DNA of 64,000 nt from Imbricaverruca yamaguchii (lineage: Eukaryota; Arthropoda; Thecostraca; Neoverrucidae), in the NCBI GenBank assembly GCA_034440575.1, contig JAOTOL010001198.1:62001-126000 (forward strand), in the 5' to 3' direction. The stretch's first letter is position 1, and each line of letters starts with the position of its first letter. Below are positions 43,316 through 57,014 of the stretch, one piece after another. The notes beneath the pieces were generated by a model. It ran no database searches. It was not told the DNA's origin and worked only from the letters and a program-made list of their open reading frames with translations. The translations under genes were made by a program, and so were the position numbers.

Positions 43316-45575
43316 CCACACGAGCCAGACCCGGCACATGTAGCGAGTCGCCGGGTGTAGTCGGGACGACTAGCTACATGAGCCAGACCTGGCACATGTA
43401 GCGAGTCTGTGGGTGTAGTCGGGACGACTCGCCACATGAGCCAGACCTGGCACATGTAGCGAGTCTGTGGGTGTAGTCGGGACGACCAGCTACATGAGCC
43501 AGACCTGGCACATGTAGCGAGTCTGTGGGTGTAGTCGGTCGGGACGACTCGCTACATGAGCCAGACCTGGCACATGTAGCGAGTCTGTGGGTGTAGTCGG
43601 GACGACCAGCTACATGAGCCAGACCTGGCACATGTAGCGAGTCTGTGGGTGTAGTCGGGACGACCAGCTACATGAGCCAGACCTGGCACATGTAGCGAGT
43701 CTGTGGGTGTAGTCGGGACGACTCGCTACATGAGCCAGACCTGGCACATGTAGCGAGTCTGTGGGTGTAGTCGGGACGACCAGCTACATGAGCCAGACCT
43801 GGCACATGTAGCGAGTCTGTGGGTGTAGTCGGGACGACTCGCTACATGAGCCAGACCTGGCACATGTAGCGAGTCTGTGGGTGTAGTCGGGACGACCAGC
43901 TACATGAGCCAGACCTGGCACATGTAGCGAGTCTGTGGGTGTAGTCGGGACGACTAGCTACATGAGCCAGACCTGGCACATGTAGCGAGTCGGTGGGGCG
44001 GGACGACTCGCTACATGAGCCAGACCTGGCACATGTAGCGAGTCGGTGGGTGTAGTCGGGACGACTCGCTACATGAGCCAGACCTGGCACATGTAGCGAG
44101 TCTGTGGGTGTAGTCGGGACGACTCGCTACATGAGCCAGACCTGGCACATGTAGCGAGTCTGTGGGTGTAGTCGGGACGACTCGCTACATGAGCCAGACC
44201 TGGCACATGTAGCGAGTCTGTGGGTGTAGTCGGGACGACCAGCTACATGAGCCAGACCTGGCACATGTAGCGAGTCTGTGGGTGTAGTCGGGACGACCAG
44301 CTACATGAGCCAGACCTGGCACATGTAGCGAGTCGGTGGGTGTAGTCGGGACGACTCGCTACATGAGCCAGACCTGGCACATGTAGCGAGTCTGTGGGTG
44401 TAGTCGGGACGACCAGCTACATGAGCCAGACCTGGCACATGTAGCGAGTCTGTGGGTGTAGTCGGGACGACTCGCTACATGAGCCAAACCTGGCACATGT
44501 AGCGAGTCTGTGGGTGTAGTCGGGACGACTCGCTACATGAGCCAGACCTGGCACATGTAGCGAGTCTGTGGGTGTAGTCGGGACGACTCGCTACATGAGC
44601 CAGACCTGGCACATGTAGCGAGTCTGTGGGTGTAGTCGGGACGACTCGCTACATGAGCCAGACCTGGCACATGTAGCGAGTCTGTGGGTGTAGTCGGGAC
44701 GACTCGCTACATGAGCCAGACCTGGCACATGTAGCGAGTCTGTGGGTGTAGTCGGGACGACTCGCTACATGAGCCAGACCTGGCACATGTAGCGAGTCTG
44801 TGGGTGTAGTCGGGACGACCTCGCTACATGAGCCAGACCTGGCACATGTAGCGAGTCTGTGGGTGTAGTCGGGACGACTCGCTACATGAGCCAGACCTGG
44901 CACATGTAGCGAGTCTGTGGGTGTAGTCGGGACGACTCGCTACATGAGCCAGACCTGGCACATGTAGCGAGTCGCCGGGTGTAGTCGGGACGACTCGCTA
45001 CATGAGCCAGACCTGGCACATGTAGCGAGTCGGCGACTCGCTACATGAGCCAGACCTGGCACATGTAGCGAGTCGGTGGGTGTAGGAGACGACTCGCTAC
45101 ATGAGCCAGACCTGGCACATGTAGCGAGTCTGTGGGTGTAGTCGGGACGACTCGCTACATAAGCCAGACCTGGCACATGTAGCGAGTCCTGGGTAGTCGG
45201 GACGACTCGCTACATGAGCCAGACCTGGCACATGTAGCGAGTCTGTGGGTGGAGGGGACGACTCGCTACATGAGCCAGACCTGGCACATGTAGCGAGTCT
45301 GTGGGTGTAGTCGGGACGACCAGCTACATAAGCCAGACCTGGCACATGTAGCGAGTCGCCGGGTGTAGTCGGGACGACTCGCTACATGAGCCAGACCTGG
45401 CACATGTAGCGAGTCTGTGGGTGTAGTCGGGACGACCAGCTACATGAGCCAGACCTGGCACATGTAGTGAGTCTGTGGGTGTAGTCGGGACGACCAGCTA
45501 CATAAGCCAGACCTGGCACATGTAGCGAGTCTGTGGGTGTAGTCGGGACGACTCGCTACACGCGCCAGGTATCGG
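43315..45575. repeat. 58-bp tandem array, each unit a perfect hairpin
   Basis: About 39 units of 'gactcgctacatg', 'agccagacctggca', 'catgtagcgagtc', 'tgtgggtgtagtcgggac'. The first and third blocks are exact 13-base reverse complements around a 14-base loop. Variants: 'gaccagctacatg' replaces the left arm in several units, and a few lose part of the spacer. It shares its left arm with the adjoining 80-bp units, so the two arrays have a common origin. Confidence 0.97.
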
Positions 45576-45721
45576 CGCGTGACAGGACACACCAGCGTTA
45601 TTTCCCACAGATTGGTGACTAGACTAGACCGTGACCTGATTGGTGATTACACCCGGCCATGGCCAGATTTATGATCATAGCAGATCATGACCTGACCACA
45701 CAAGACAAGCGTGCCATTGGA

Positions 45722-46008
45722 GAGGTTGTATAGTCACATGTGGAGAGGTTGTAGTGGTAACAGGTGGAGAGGTTGTAGTAGTTGCAGGTGGAGAGGTTGT
45801 AGTGCTCACAGGTGGAGATGTTGTGGTCACAGGTAGAGAGGTTGCAGTGGTTACAGGTGGAGAGGTTGCATTTGTCGCAGGTGGAAAAGTTATAGTGGTA
45901 ACAGGTGGAGAGGTTGTAGTAGTTGCAGGTGGAGAGGTTGCAGTGGTAACAGGTGGAGAGGTTATAGTAGTTGCAGGTGGAGAGGTTGTAGTGGTCACAG
46001 GTGGCACT
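45722..46008 (+). repeat. 18-bp minisatellite
   Basis: About 16 copies of 'ggtggagaggttgtagtg' with 'gtaaca/gttgca/gtcaca' variants. Both strands are open because 18 is a multiple of three; no protein is inferred. Confidence 0.93.
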
Positions 46009-47400
46009 GAAGAGCCTTCTAGATTTTGAATGTTGGATAAGATGTCACAGCATTGCGTGGGAAGAATGGAATGGAAAGATGGAAAAGTGCTTGTGAAGTT
46101 GAGAAAATCGTCTACTGTACTGCGTACATAAACGGCGGGATCTAGGCGGGGTCGCAGGAGTACGGTATCCCTTCTAAATCCGGAAATTTAGCATTGACCC
46201 CGTGGTGTTGCGTGAAAGGAATGGACTTGAACACCAGCTGGTGCCCTCCTCTCCCCCTTAATCTCTGACGTTTCGCTACATATGGCTGTGCATATAAAAA
46301 GCCTTCCAGCTGTGAACTCTTGAACACATGTTTTCTACCGGTAAAACATAGCAGCAGTGTGCTAATATAGTATGGTTTTTATTCCTGAATCTCAAACGGT
46401 ATATCTTATCATTATTACAACACTCTTCAAAGTACTACAAAAGGGTAGCTGAACCCACCCTTATAATTCTTATTCGGGACTATCACGTATGACGGCAAAA
46501 AATGTTCCCCAAGGCAGGACCAGATATGTACCACACGGTTCGGCTATGGCCCAAGTCTATGTTCCCCATGGCATAGCTGGATCCAAACCGTAAACACTTT
46601 GATTCTAAATGCAGCCTTGGGTACAGTTAAATTAGTTACTTCAGTTTGAGATGTCAACAGCTTCTCGATGGGTACTACTGAGTGCATATGCTGGCCTGGA
46701 GCTGTGCTTATTAATGATTAGCAAAACACCCGGGTGGGTGGGTGCAGCGCGTGAGCCAGTTGCCTGCGCAGCGGTAACACAAGGCAGCCTCTTCAAAGCC
46801 GCGGCTGACACCGGCCGGTTGTCAGCCGCACCCCCAGTAACCTCCCAGTTCCCGGAGACGGTGGAGGCCGGTGTCAGTCAGGCTGACGTCACACCCGCAC
46901 CCACTGTCACCTCCCAGTTCCCGGAGACGGTGGTGGCCGGCGTGAATCAGACCGAGGCCACCGCCGGACAGAGGCGGTCCGTGGTGCCCAAATGAGGTGA
47001 GGCGGAAAAAATCGCGACTGTACCCCTTCCCCTGACCAGAACAAAATGCCCTCGGATTTCCCCCACACTTTATTTCCTTGGTTCCGAAAATGTACAGCTG
47101 TTTCTCTCAGGGGTTGCCTCTGGCTGAAAATGTTGGGGTGGGGATGCATCTGAGCCTTCCTAGAGGGAAGTATTTACCCGACCGGAGGGGCACCACCTTC
47201 CATGAGGGGTACATGCCTCCAGATCCCTCTGCATCCGACCCTGTCTGAGTTTCCCATAACAGCGCTAGCCTCCCTGGTCCTTTCTTGTTGATGCATAATT
47301 TTTATTTATATGATGGATAAGAAGACTATGTTTTAAGTATTATTAGTTATATTTATTATTCTTCATAATGGTCGATGTCTGTGCGGCCGTAAAAGACAAG

Positions 47401-47488
<88 letters not shown>
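47401..47488. repeat. Poly(A) followed by (AT)n
   Basis: 38 A residues, then GT and about 24 AT units. Could be the tail of a decayed retroposon, but no upstream element is recognised. Confidence 0.95.
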
Positions 47489-47491
<3 letters not shown>

Positions 47492-49277
47492 TATTTGTTT
47501 TCATTCGTTTGGAACGGCCAAGTAAAAATTAATTCGCACATATTTCCAAATTCCTTGGATTTGGAAAGCTCAGTAGGTGCCAAACAGCTTAAGCATGAAA
47601 CAGCATTTCATGAAACAGCAACAATGTTTCATGAAATGCTACTATGCTTTGCATAATTTGAGATTGAAGAAAAAGTTGGTTCCAAGTCAGATTTTTGTTG
47701 TTGTTGCCTGGACTGAAATGTCCGTCCTGGAAACAATGGTGAATGCATGGAATTTACACAGCTGACTAAGCATCATATCAAAAGCCAGTAAGAGTCCATT
47801 AGCTACTAACAAACTTCCCCGTTAGACTTTTGGTTCTAGTATTTTCAACTTCTCGTTCCTACCAAAGTGGATGTGTATGTAACTTACTCATGGCCTTCAA
47901 TTCCGCACATTCCCATATTTTCACGAATAAATGGGAACATTTTTGTGCAAAGCGTGGCCCGATGCGCCTCAAATGTGTCCCTAACACAACGATCCCCAGT
48001 GTAGAATATGGACTCCACTCCAAAAATGCGGCATACCCTGCACTTGTTATGAAACGAACGCGTCATATATGGTAATATGTGACAGGGGCTGGCCTTTGCC
48101 GCCCGGTGGTAGAGCTGTTTTGAAGTTATGATATAAATGTGAACTTCAATTTTCACCACAATTACGAGTCAAAAATGCATGTTTGTTTCCAGTTCCCAGG
48201 TTTGGTATTCGCCAGCGGATAGAAGCATCATTTATATGAAAATAACATACAAAAATACTTCCCATCTCTACTCCATTGAGGCACTGCCTTAGTGCCTTAC
48301 ATGGGCCGACCCTGCCGTCGGACACTAGTCGGCCTGCACGGGGTCGTGACCTTTCTAACCGAGCACCTGTCGCGAAGGTTGCTATGCGAAAGGTTGGGAC
48401 GATGGCAAGTGTACCGAACTGGATACTTTTTTAATCAGTAATGATGCGGAAACTAAGGAAGCAACCGTGCATCCGACAATTGCTCCGAGATTTTCACGGG
48501 TGATTCGGATCAATACCTGCCTGACATTTCTTAAATAACGCCCAACAGACGCCGAGTTTGAGAGGAGCTTCTGAGGGGATACCATGATGCTAAAAACTGA
48601 TGCATTCAAAATATTATGGAATGAAAAGCCTATAGACATTAGACATATGTACAATTTAACATAGGCTCATATTAAGGTCCTATGTTACAAACTGTGGTTA
48701 TTGGAGGGGATCAAACGAACATCGGTCCAGTAAATAGGAAAGTGAATATCTTCACGCTCATTCCAAATAAAAAGTACCTATCTTCAAGAATACGGCATAT
48801 TTCGTATCCGGGCCTTCATCAACTATAGTAACAATAACGCCACCAAAAAACACCAGAAAGACCACTAGATGTGATATAAAAGAAGTCATCCTATAACTGG
48901 AAATGCACTCCCCAGTTCAGGTGGCATTACACGTTGTCGCAGCATAGTTTAAACATAAGATATCACGCCACTAAAAAGGAAATTAAGCTGGTCTCGCTAG
49001 CCCTACATCCAATGAGACGCACGCTTGGCGGGCACATATTTCATCAACACAATCCATTGGCACGCGATACCAACATAACAGGCTCTACTTTATCTGATTG
49101 ATTTAGTTTGTATTGAACGTAGTTTCTATGTATGCGTGGGTGGCGGTCTACTTTCCGGTATTTTCACGTGTGTGTTCAATGGGAAAGGACGAACAGGTGG
49201 TGTCCATGATGCCGATGTATGCGCATTGACCTCCGTTGAGAGTGGTGCGATTCAAATGGAACTGGAATGGGCAAACT

Positions 49278-49673
49278 TTAGGATGAAATGTGTGTGTTTA
49301 TAGCTTGTTTACGGTTCCTAATTTCTATCGACTTTATAATATTCAGTTCGGCTACGTCTTCGCATGTTCGAAGTATGATGATGCCGAAGGTTTGTGATGT
49401 AGTCGTGTCATGGGGGTAGTTGTTGCAGACGTGGTCGCCTGAATGCAAATTCTGCGTTGTGTTGACCACGTCTCTGAGGTGTTGGCTGAGTCTGACACTG
49501 CGTGGTATTCCCCCGATGAGTATGGTGCTGGTGTTGTGAGGCTTGTCATGTGTTAGACAGCGTTTTTGACGTGACACTGATGGGTCAGGACTAGCATTGG
49601 AAAAGTGGCCCTTTTTTGGAACTTTTGGAATCCAAAGAATTATACACTCCGGAAAAAAAAAACCCCCTTGCAT
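49278..49673 (-). pseudogene. Possible retroelement C-terminal relic
   Basis: A 131-codon frame ending with TFGIIILRTCEDVAELNIIK and SIEIRNRKQAINTH. The ending pattern (hydrophobic stretch, then 'E-I-x-x-R/K-x-x-x-I-N') is like the C-terminus of GIY-YIG or reverse-transcriptase elements. No catalytic residues are visible, so the assignment is weak. Confidence 0.25.
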
Positions 49674-52599
49674 TGCTGGATGAAGACATACTTAACTAGC
49701 AATACAGCTAGATGTCATTATACAATAGTGATAACTTGGGTGGAGAGGAAGATTCAGTCATACTGGGTCCCCTACCACATGAAGTTTCCAGTATAATTGA
49801 GGATAATACACATTTGTTATTTTGGGTCACCTGTAGGCACATTCCAAGAGGAGGCAGGAGTGGAGCCGAAAATGAGATGCCAGCCACATTGGAAGAATGT
49901 CAGTTTGCTAGCATGCACAAGTACAACATATGTCAATGGATGGCAAAATATGGATCACTGCAGTCTGAATATGATCTTAATTCCACTGAAAATTCCATAT
50001 TTCACAACATTCCATCTTCCATATTATTCCATAACATTCCATTTGTGCATGTGCGATTTCTGGTGAGGTGCAGGTGAATTAATAAACAGCCACCAATGCA
50101 TTCATGTGTATGTTCTCCATTTGTGGACAAACCTCAGAACAGAGTCCAGATGTGCCCAGAAGAATGTATGGATGAGCACCAAGAGGTAGAGTGGCATCCA
50201 CACAACCGGTAAGCCACAAAGTGTAGCACTTCCCCCAAATCTCCAAAATACTGGTGGATATGAGCCATGTTTTGCTACAGCATAGGAATTGTCATGGGCA
50301 CTATTACTTTTCTACACATGTTTTACACACATTTTGTCTCCATGAAGCACACAAAGGTATTAGGTTTGGCTAAGTTATGCTATATTTTTTTTTGTAAGTT
50401 ATCCATTTATCAAATTCCTTTCGGAATCATTCAGTATAAAAAAGGTTATAAAAAAAATTTTTTAATTTTAAAAACACTTTGACTAGTATAGGCTGTTTGG
50501 TTAGAATAGACCATTTACTTTTAATTTGTTAAAGGAAAAAATTGCTTAGAAAATTGTTATTAAAAAAGGTTTTTCTTGCATCCAGTTAGGCTTTTTCTTC
50601 ATTTTTAACATCACATTTCATGGTATATTTCCCAACCAAACCCGAGCCACTTTTTTTGGTGTCATTTTGCTACCCAACTGCACTTGCCAAAAAACTGTGT
50701 GGTCACATCATGCAAGTACCTACATTATGAACACATTCGTAATCATTGCACGAAAAAATAAATTTCAAGAAATCAAATCACCTTAAACTGCAAATTTGTC
50801 CATTCAGAAAGTCACAGACCAGAAATGTTAAAAGTATAATGGTATTCAATGGAGAATGGGGACAGGATGCACCTAATAATTCCTGAACATTTCATGAATG
50901 CACAAATAATGCTTGAATGCATGCATATCTATAATATCTGCAGTCAATGTGCACTGAAGAGGCCCAGCCCCAATTTTGAAAGAAAAACATTCACGCTTTA
51001 AAATGTGGTAAGTGAAAACAGGATTTTCCAGACAAAAGCAAAACAATCAGTTTTGTTCGTTTCTACGCTTGTCGGCAAAACATCGCAGCAATTAATATTA
51101 TCGTGTCCTGCTCTTTGTATTATCTGAAGATATCCCTTCACACAACACAAGCTTACAGCCTTGGTTTATCCAAATCAATAACTCGAATTACCGCGAAGAT
51201 ATTTGATATAGGTAAGTAGGTAGGTACCTGCATAGTCAGATAATACAACCTCCCATACCTCGAGCCAAACACCCAGTCAATTCCGTCCGGATAGCAGCGC
51301 AGAGCTTTAAAGAAAATCCTTCGTTGAATAAAAAAAAACACTACGCTCCGCTTACCAAATATAGGAAAGCACCTTCACCAGCCCGACCGCGTTCTTGGAT
51401 TCAATGAGTTCACCGCTCTCCATCTCCCACTCCGGCCGGAGCTATTTGAACCATTTCCACGAAAAGCCATGGATAATGCATTTCTTCTTGGTTTCTTGGA
51501 GAATGATATGTTCTGCATCAATTGGGATGGATAAAACCGTTCATATTTATATTATTAAGCAGTCAGGAGCGATATACATAAAAGATATCGGAAGGATTTT
51601 CCCCATGAAAATTGCCTGAATGGTACCAAAATGTTCCTAAAACCTGTTAACACTTTGCTCCAAAATGAAGACCCATAGAACCAGAAATTTCACCTTCTTT
51701 CGATTTCATGACTTATATTGTTTCCGAATTTCATCAACAAGCGGGAATAGTTGCATTCATGCCACTCCTACCGCGAGGTTCCCCACTCCGGGCAAATTCA
51801 GATTTACGTGTGTTGACCTAATCCTCTACACTCTTATACGCCTCATTCTGATCCAATGATTAATTTCTTCCCATAATCCTGATTATTATTAATTGAGAAA
51901 AAAGTCTCCTGTAATTCTCTTGGGAGTTTCCTCGAACTTATTTTCATTTCTTGGTATTTCATAGCAATCATGGTGCTTAAGGAGACACTAATTACCGCTC
52001 GTCCGTGACGATAGTCGGTTTTATAGCGTCAATTTCCCCACCCGTCTAGTCGCTTTTCATCCTTCCAAGTCATTCCTTGCTTCAACTAAACATTCCAGAC
52101 ATGAACTAAAAAGTTCATTGAAATACATTTAATATTAATAAGGATTGACTTCAATATTTTTTTCCAGCTTTCTCATTTGAAAAAAGAAAATTTCATCGTG
52201 GAGAGAATAAAATAATTTAGACGGATTGTTTTAGCATAACTTTCCTTGAACCATTATATATTCCGAAACCCATATCCCGAAGTAACATTTTAGACCCTCC
52301 CATTTTAGACCCAGCGGTGCACGAACGTCCTGCTCTCGAGGTATGCTGTGAATTTGTATTAGTTGTGCGGTGTTGGTACCTATGCTAGGAGTGACAGGTA
52401 TTGATATATAAACTTGGTTGACATCGATTAAGTATACATTTGTGATCATTTTCTCTAGGATAAGAACCTAACAAATGACTTAAAGTTGTTTTATTCTTGA
52501 GGAAGAAGAATTATCGGGTTATTTTGCGGATTCGAGCCCCACGCTCCACCATCTAAGCTACCGAGGCCCCTGGGTTTTTATTTTTCATTCCAGGAGACA

Positions 52600-52790
52600 T
52601 CGCTGCATTTTTCAAAATTTATACACTTCGTTATATATAAAATGTATATGCTCCGTTACTTGGTGCTTCAACATACACCCCATAATTTGGCAAACTGGGA
52701 AATTATACACCCCATAACATAGTGCTTCTCAAGATTATACACTCCATACCTTGGCAAGCCAAAAAATTATACACTCCGAATCCAAGACCG
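52600..52790. repeat. Short repeats of ttatacactcc
   Basis: Four to five copies of 'attatacactccataac' and 'atacaccccataattt' occur at irregular spacing; one more occurs at 49643. Possibly an old AT-rich element; nothing else is seen. Confidence 0.4.
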
Positions 52791-53495
52791 AGAAGTGAAA
52801 ATCCAACACTGGTCAGGACGGCGTTACATGTGCGACATTCGCTGTGGCTCGCTGGGCATGGGGAACGACACAGGGCAAGGCATGTAGGCGTTGTGGAGAT
52901 TGGCTTTACCGCTCTGCCATACAGTTTTACCGTTAGATCCATGGTATTCACTGAAGCGTTTATCCTCCTGCTGTGGTGAGGATGTAGTGGCGTCTACACA
53001 GTGCACACTGTGATAACTCGAGGGAAAAAACTGGCCATAAATCATAGCGGACAAAGTATGCTAGTTACCGGGGCGATTTTGATCTTAGTCAAAAGAGCTT
53101 AAAATTTGGATCATATGGGGAAGATGTATTGTCTTAAATATTGCCCAACCTAGGAATGTCAGAGGCTATACATGCCAGAGGGAAGGGAGCATTCCGCTCC
53201 ACTCATTTTGATTCCGCGAAATATCTCAGGAACCAATTGAGATACAAAACTCAAATTGTGCACACACCTACTTGAGTATCTAGTGTATCTTGTTTTAAAA
53301 GATCGACATCCGGTCATCCATGATGACATCATGATGACGTCATAAGTGAAGTCCGTTGGCGCCTATATATTGGATGATTATTAGTGAGCGTTTGTTATGC
53401 GAGTTTTCTGCAGTGGAAATGTGACCTTATAATTGCTACGCAGAATAGATCCAACATCTTGTCCTAAGTGGCTGAAATTACGCCAAAATACATCA

Positions 53496-54137
53496 CTAAG
53501 ATATGCACTCAGGTTGGCTCACTTCAGAGCTTCTGAGAGCCCCGCAAATCTTGCTTGGCCGACTTGGCGATAACCCCACCTGTCGCAACACGAAAACTGC
53601 GTCCTTCATGCCCCCAGCACGAGCAATTTGTCCAGCAACCTCCACGAGCTGCAGATAATTGTGCTGTTGAGTAACTCTTGAGGATGCCCGACGCTGAGAA
53701 CGGGCGCTGAGGTGATCGTAGATTCTAGTTGGTCGCCCTCGCGCTCTCTTCACGGTCTCGTCTGTCATCACGTTTTGGCTTCATCATCAAGGCGGGTCTT
53801 GGCTTCATCATCACTCACGGCGTGGTCACCACGTTCCAGGGACACGGAGAACACCTCGTTTCCCGAAAGATTAGTCGAAAACTGATTTCTGAATTTGTCA
53901 TGGGCTCGCGTGCACTTAACCCACGTTCCTTTAAGTTCTTGGCGATAAGTCGGTCGCCTTTCTGAAGTCCACAATCGACGACTCACTTCGGAGGCATCCC
54001 TGAGGGATTTTCTCCATGATCAACCGCAAAATATAATTAAACACGTGAGCTAGTTCCCACGCCCAGACGCTTTTGCACTGGCTAACAAGTCCACCAATTC
54101 CTCTGCTGACGTGCAACTCCATGTTCACTGTACGCAA
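53496..54137 (-). pseudogene. Broken ORF, possibly transposon-derived
   Basis: Three consecutive minus-strand frames (54137-53931, 53986-53768 and 53771-53496) give a plausible continuous peptide only with frame changes. The last has RARGRPTRIYDHLSARSQRR, a basic motif of the sort common in arthropod transposon-derived proteins. A roughly 24-bp duplication ('ggcttcatcatc') lies at 53776-53812. Family not identified. Confidence 0.3.
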
Positions 54138-54250
54138 AATCCAACCACAATGACCCGAACCATACAGGCAAAGACAGCTTCCCTGCCGTGGGAGACGCTG
54201 TGCGTGACCTATCTTGATTCAGTCGCCTCGTCAGTTAGGGGACCCTTGGC

Positions 54251-54291
54251 AAAAAAAACCACAGAAAAAATACACCCCAAAAAAACCCCCC

Positions 54292-54354
<63 letters not shown>

Positions 54355-54366
54355 ACCACAACCCAG

Positions 54367-54420
<54 letters not shown>
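54251..54420. repeat. Poly(C)62 then poly(A)51
   Basis: After 'cccttggcaaaaaaaacc' the sequence contains almost only A and C, with 62 C (54293-54354) and 51 A (54367-54417) in a row. A possible consensus artefact. Confidence 0.95.
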
Positions 54421-54709
54421 TTATTGCCGCTGGCCTGTGTGCGTTAACCTCTACGGACTGTTGTTTTATTTTTAAATGATTTGTTAATTAGCCTTTTATG
54501 CTACATGTGTCCCCCCGGTATGGTTTATACACAGTGCCTGGTGTTCCATGTTTATCGATTTATTTCTATGTTAAATCGCGTGAAAAATTGTCATAAAAAA
54601 CTGTGACATCGTATGCTTCAATCATTTGCTGATACAATGGCACCAGAAATGCGGCATTCACAAATAGTCAAGAAATGCATTTATGGCCAGTTTTTCTATA
54701 GAGACATCA

Positions 54710-54865
54710 CACTGTGCAGTGGTGTGGATGTAGTGACGTCTCTACAGTGGTGTGGATATAGTGGCGTCTGTACAGTGGTGTCAGTGCGGTGGTGTGGATG
54801 TAGTGACGACTATATAGTGGTGTGGATATAGTGGCGTCTCTACAGAGGTGTCAGTACGGTGCTGT
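54710..54865. repeat. Tandem repeat of gtggtgtggatatagtggcg
   Basis: About four diverged units of 30-45 bp with 'tctacagtggtgt'. A related fragment in inverted orientation lies at 52979-53045; the two share 'aaaactggccataaat' and 'cacactgtg'-like pieces. Confidence 0.65.
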
Positions 54866-56509
54866 GCTGTAGCCAGCCGATCCTGTGGATATTCTGAACA
54901 ACCGTAGCCCTGCACAATGCCAACGACACGGTCCGGTTTAATTGGAGCCTATCTTGAGCAAGGAAGCAGTCAGTTGGCGCAGTTGGCGGCGGCTGTTAGG
55001 CAGATTGGCGTGAGGACGGGCTCTGATTAAGTCAGATTCCCTTCCGGTGTGTCGCAGGCCAAGGATGGCGCTGATGGCACTCTGCATGCAAGCTGCGTGC
55101 ACGATTGCTCTGCAGAGGCAGAGGCGCAGCCAGGGGGGAGAAGCGACCCTCGTCTTTGACAAAGATAAATGAACGAGATGAAACAAAACATGTTGGAATT
55201 TGGATCAGGGGGGGGAAACAAACTTGCTGGTGTTATTTTTTGGGGGATTGGGCCCTCCTCTTAGAAAATCATCTCGCTCCGCCAGCTGTTCGCTGTTGTG
55301 TGATATGTCGGTGTAAATGGTGTCATTTTGCACATGCTAAGGAGGCCACCGGCCCCTTCAATCATTGATTTAACCCTCTCAATGATCGATGTAACCCCTC
55401 CATCAAAAGATTTGACCCCCACAACCAAGTTGAAGCATACCCATTGGGCCTATAGCGTACAGTAGATGCAACAAATTATTGGGACAACTTCGGTCACCAA
55501 AAAGGTCATTAGCCCCCCCCCCAACCAAACAATATAATAGAGCGACACCGATGGTGGACGTCGCACTACCACTGGGGGCTGCATCTATGTCATCTGCCAA
55601 TCTGAAGGGCATCTTGACAGCCACCAAAGCCTTGCTGGATCAGAAAACATCATTTTTGCGGTTTAAGATATCGATGTCAGAGGTGTGTTGTAAGTCCGTT
55701 TCTTCTTTAAAAAAATGTGCGTTTAGAATCGCTGAACATCGCAGTAAGACGCCCTTTTCAAATGGCACCGTAATAGAGAGGATGGTTACTACTTAATGAG
55801 TATTGCTGTCAGCATTGTATCCGCCTATGCGCATCACAGCCTATGCACGCCACCGGTCTGACCATACGGCTTTGGCGAGTTGCACAAACGTGCTAGCGCC
55901 ATTCCAACGTACTTCAGCCTACCGTGATGTGAGATCCACACGATATCCAAGTGTAAATAGGTTCAAAGAGATGGAGGACCGATTAAATATTGGCCATTGA
56001 TTGGCAGTAAATGTGATTAAATGACCGCCTGATTAGTAATTAGTGGATATATATAGCAGTCACTACCGTTGAAGATGTGGTAGTTCTGCCTGACGGCTAA
56101 AGCTAATCGATTAATAACTGACGGCGCAGGAACGGTGATGCAAAATGATCTCGGCAATTAATATCTGTACAAGCAACCTGCTTGGCATGATATCGATGAA
56201 TCGGTGCATACGGAATACGTTTCGTTGGGTAAATATCATGACACTTTGAAGGATATTTGGACAGGACAATTTTGTGGTTTGCGGAGAATTGTGACCTTTT
56301 TATTTACCTTAGAATTGGTATGTTTGTTTTGAATAAATGTAGCGAAATTTACCGCACGCCATTGTCGGTAGGAAGAAGCACCCGTAGATTCCAACGAAAA
56401 TGCCATCATGCCATGTTGTAATTAGGACTGCAATTCGCTCCTCCCAAAAAATGTGGATGCACATCGCAATTTATTATTTAAAAACATCCCCCCCACACTC
56501 ACACGTACA

Positions 56510-56576
56510 CACACACAAATATATGTATATATAATATATGTATATATATATATATATATATATACATATGCATATG
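56510..56576. repeat. CA/TA microsatellite
   Basis: 'acacacacaaatatatgta' followed by about 25 TA/CATA units. Confidence 0.9.
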
Positions 56577-56854
56577 TATGTATAATAGGTACAGGTTCTT
56601 TAGGGTGCAGCTTGACATGCACCAGTTCATCTTGCTACATCCACATCAACCCCTGACATTTTTCACGATTGCAGATTCACAGCCAAAAGATTGCTTTCCA
56701 AAATCCAACCAGGAGAATGCAATTTTGTGAAAACTTTGAAACATTCAATGAGTGGCGCTGCATCGGACCACCTTCAGCCGTTAATAATACCTACATCACC
56801 TATTCTAAATTAGGCTTTGGAATAGCAACCGTGCAGCCGCTCTGCTACTGTAGA

Positions 56855-56966
56855 CTTCTGTGTTCACATAGCAGGTTTGTGAGTTCATATAGCAGGTGTG
56901 TGAGTTCATATAGCAGCTGTGTGAGTTTACATAGCAGGTTTGTGAGTTCACACAGTAGGCTTGTGG
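56855..56966 (+). repeat. 24-bp tandem repeat, agcaggtttgtgagttcata
   Basis: About five copies with small changes. It directly precedes the 33-bp array. Confidence 0.85.
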
Positions 56967-57014
56967 GTGCCTGGTGTCCCCTTCAGTTACACCTCGAGTG
57001 GCAATGCCACGCTG

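Larger units (their letters stand above)
46009..56660. other. AT-rich intergenic stretch, no convincing host gene
   Basis: About 10.6 kb of mostly single-copy-looking DNA. I found no exon with family resemblance on either strand beyond the weak items listed separately. A 345-nt frame at 46651-46995 (plus) contains two imperfect copies of a segment with VTSQFPETV; it could be a fragment of coding DNA but nothing supports expression. Confidence 0.45.

Noticed and set aside
42104..45345. Series of short minus-strand ORFs repeating every 80 or 58 bp
   Set aside because: They are frames of the tandem arrays, with no start or splice context.
43315..45575. CRISPR array
   Set aside because: Unit spacers are the same in all copies, units are contiguous, and the genome is eukaryotic; it is satellite DNA.
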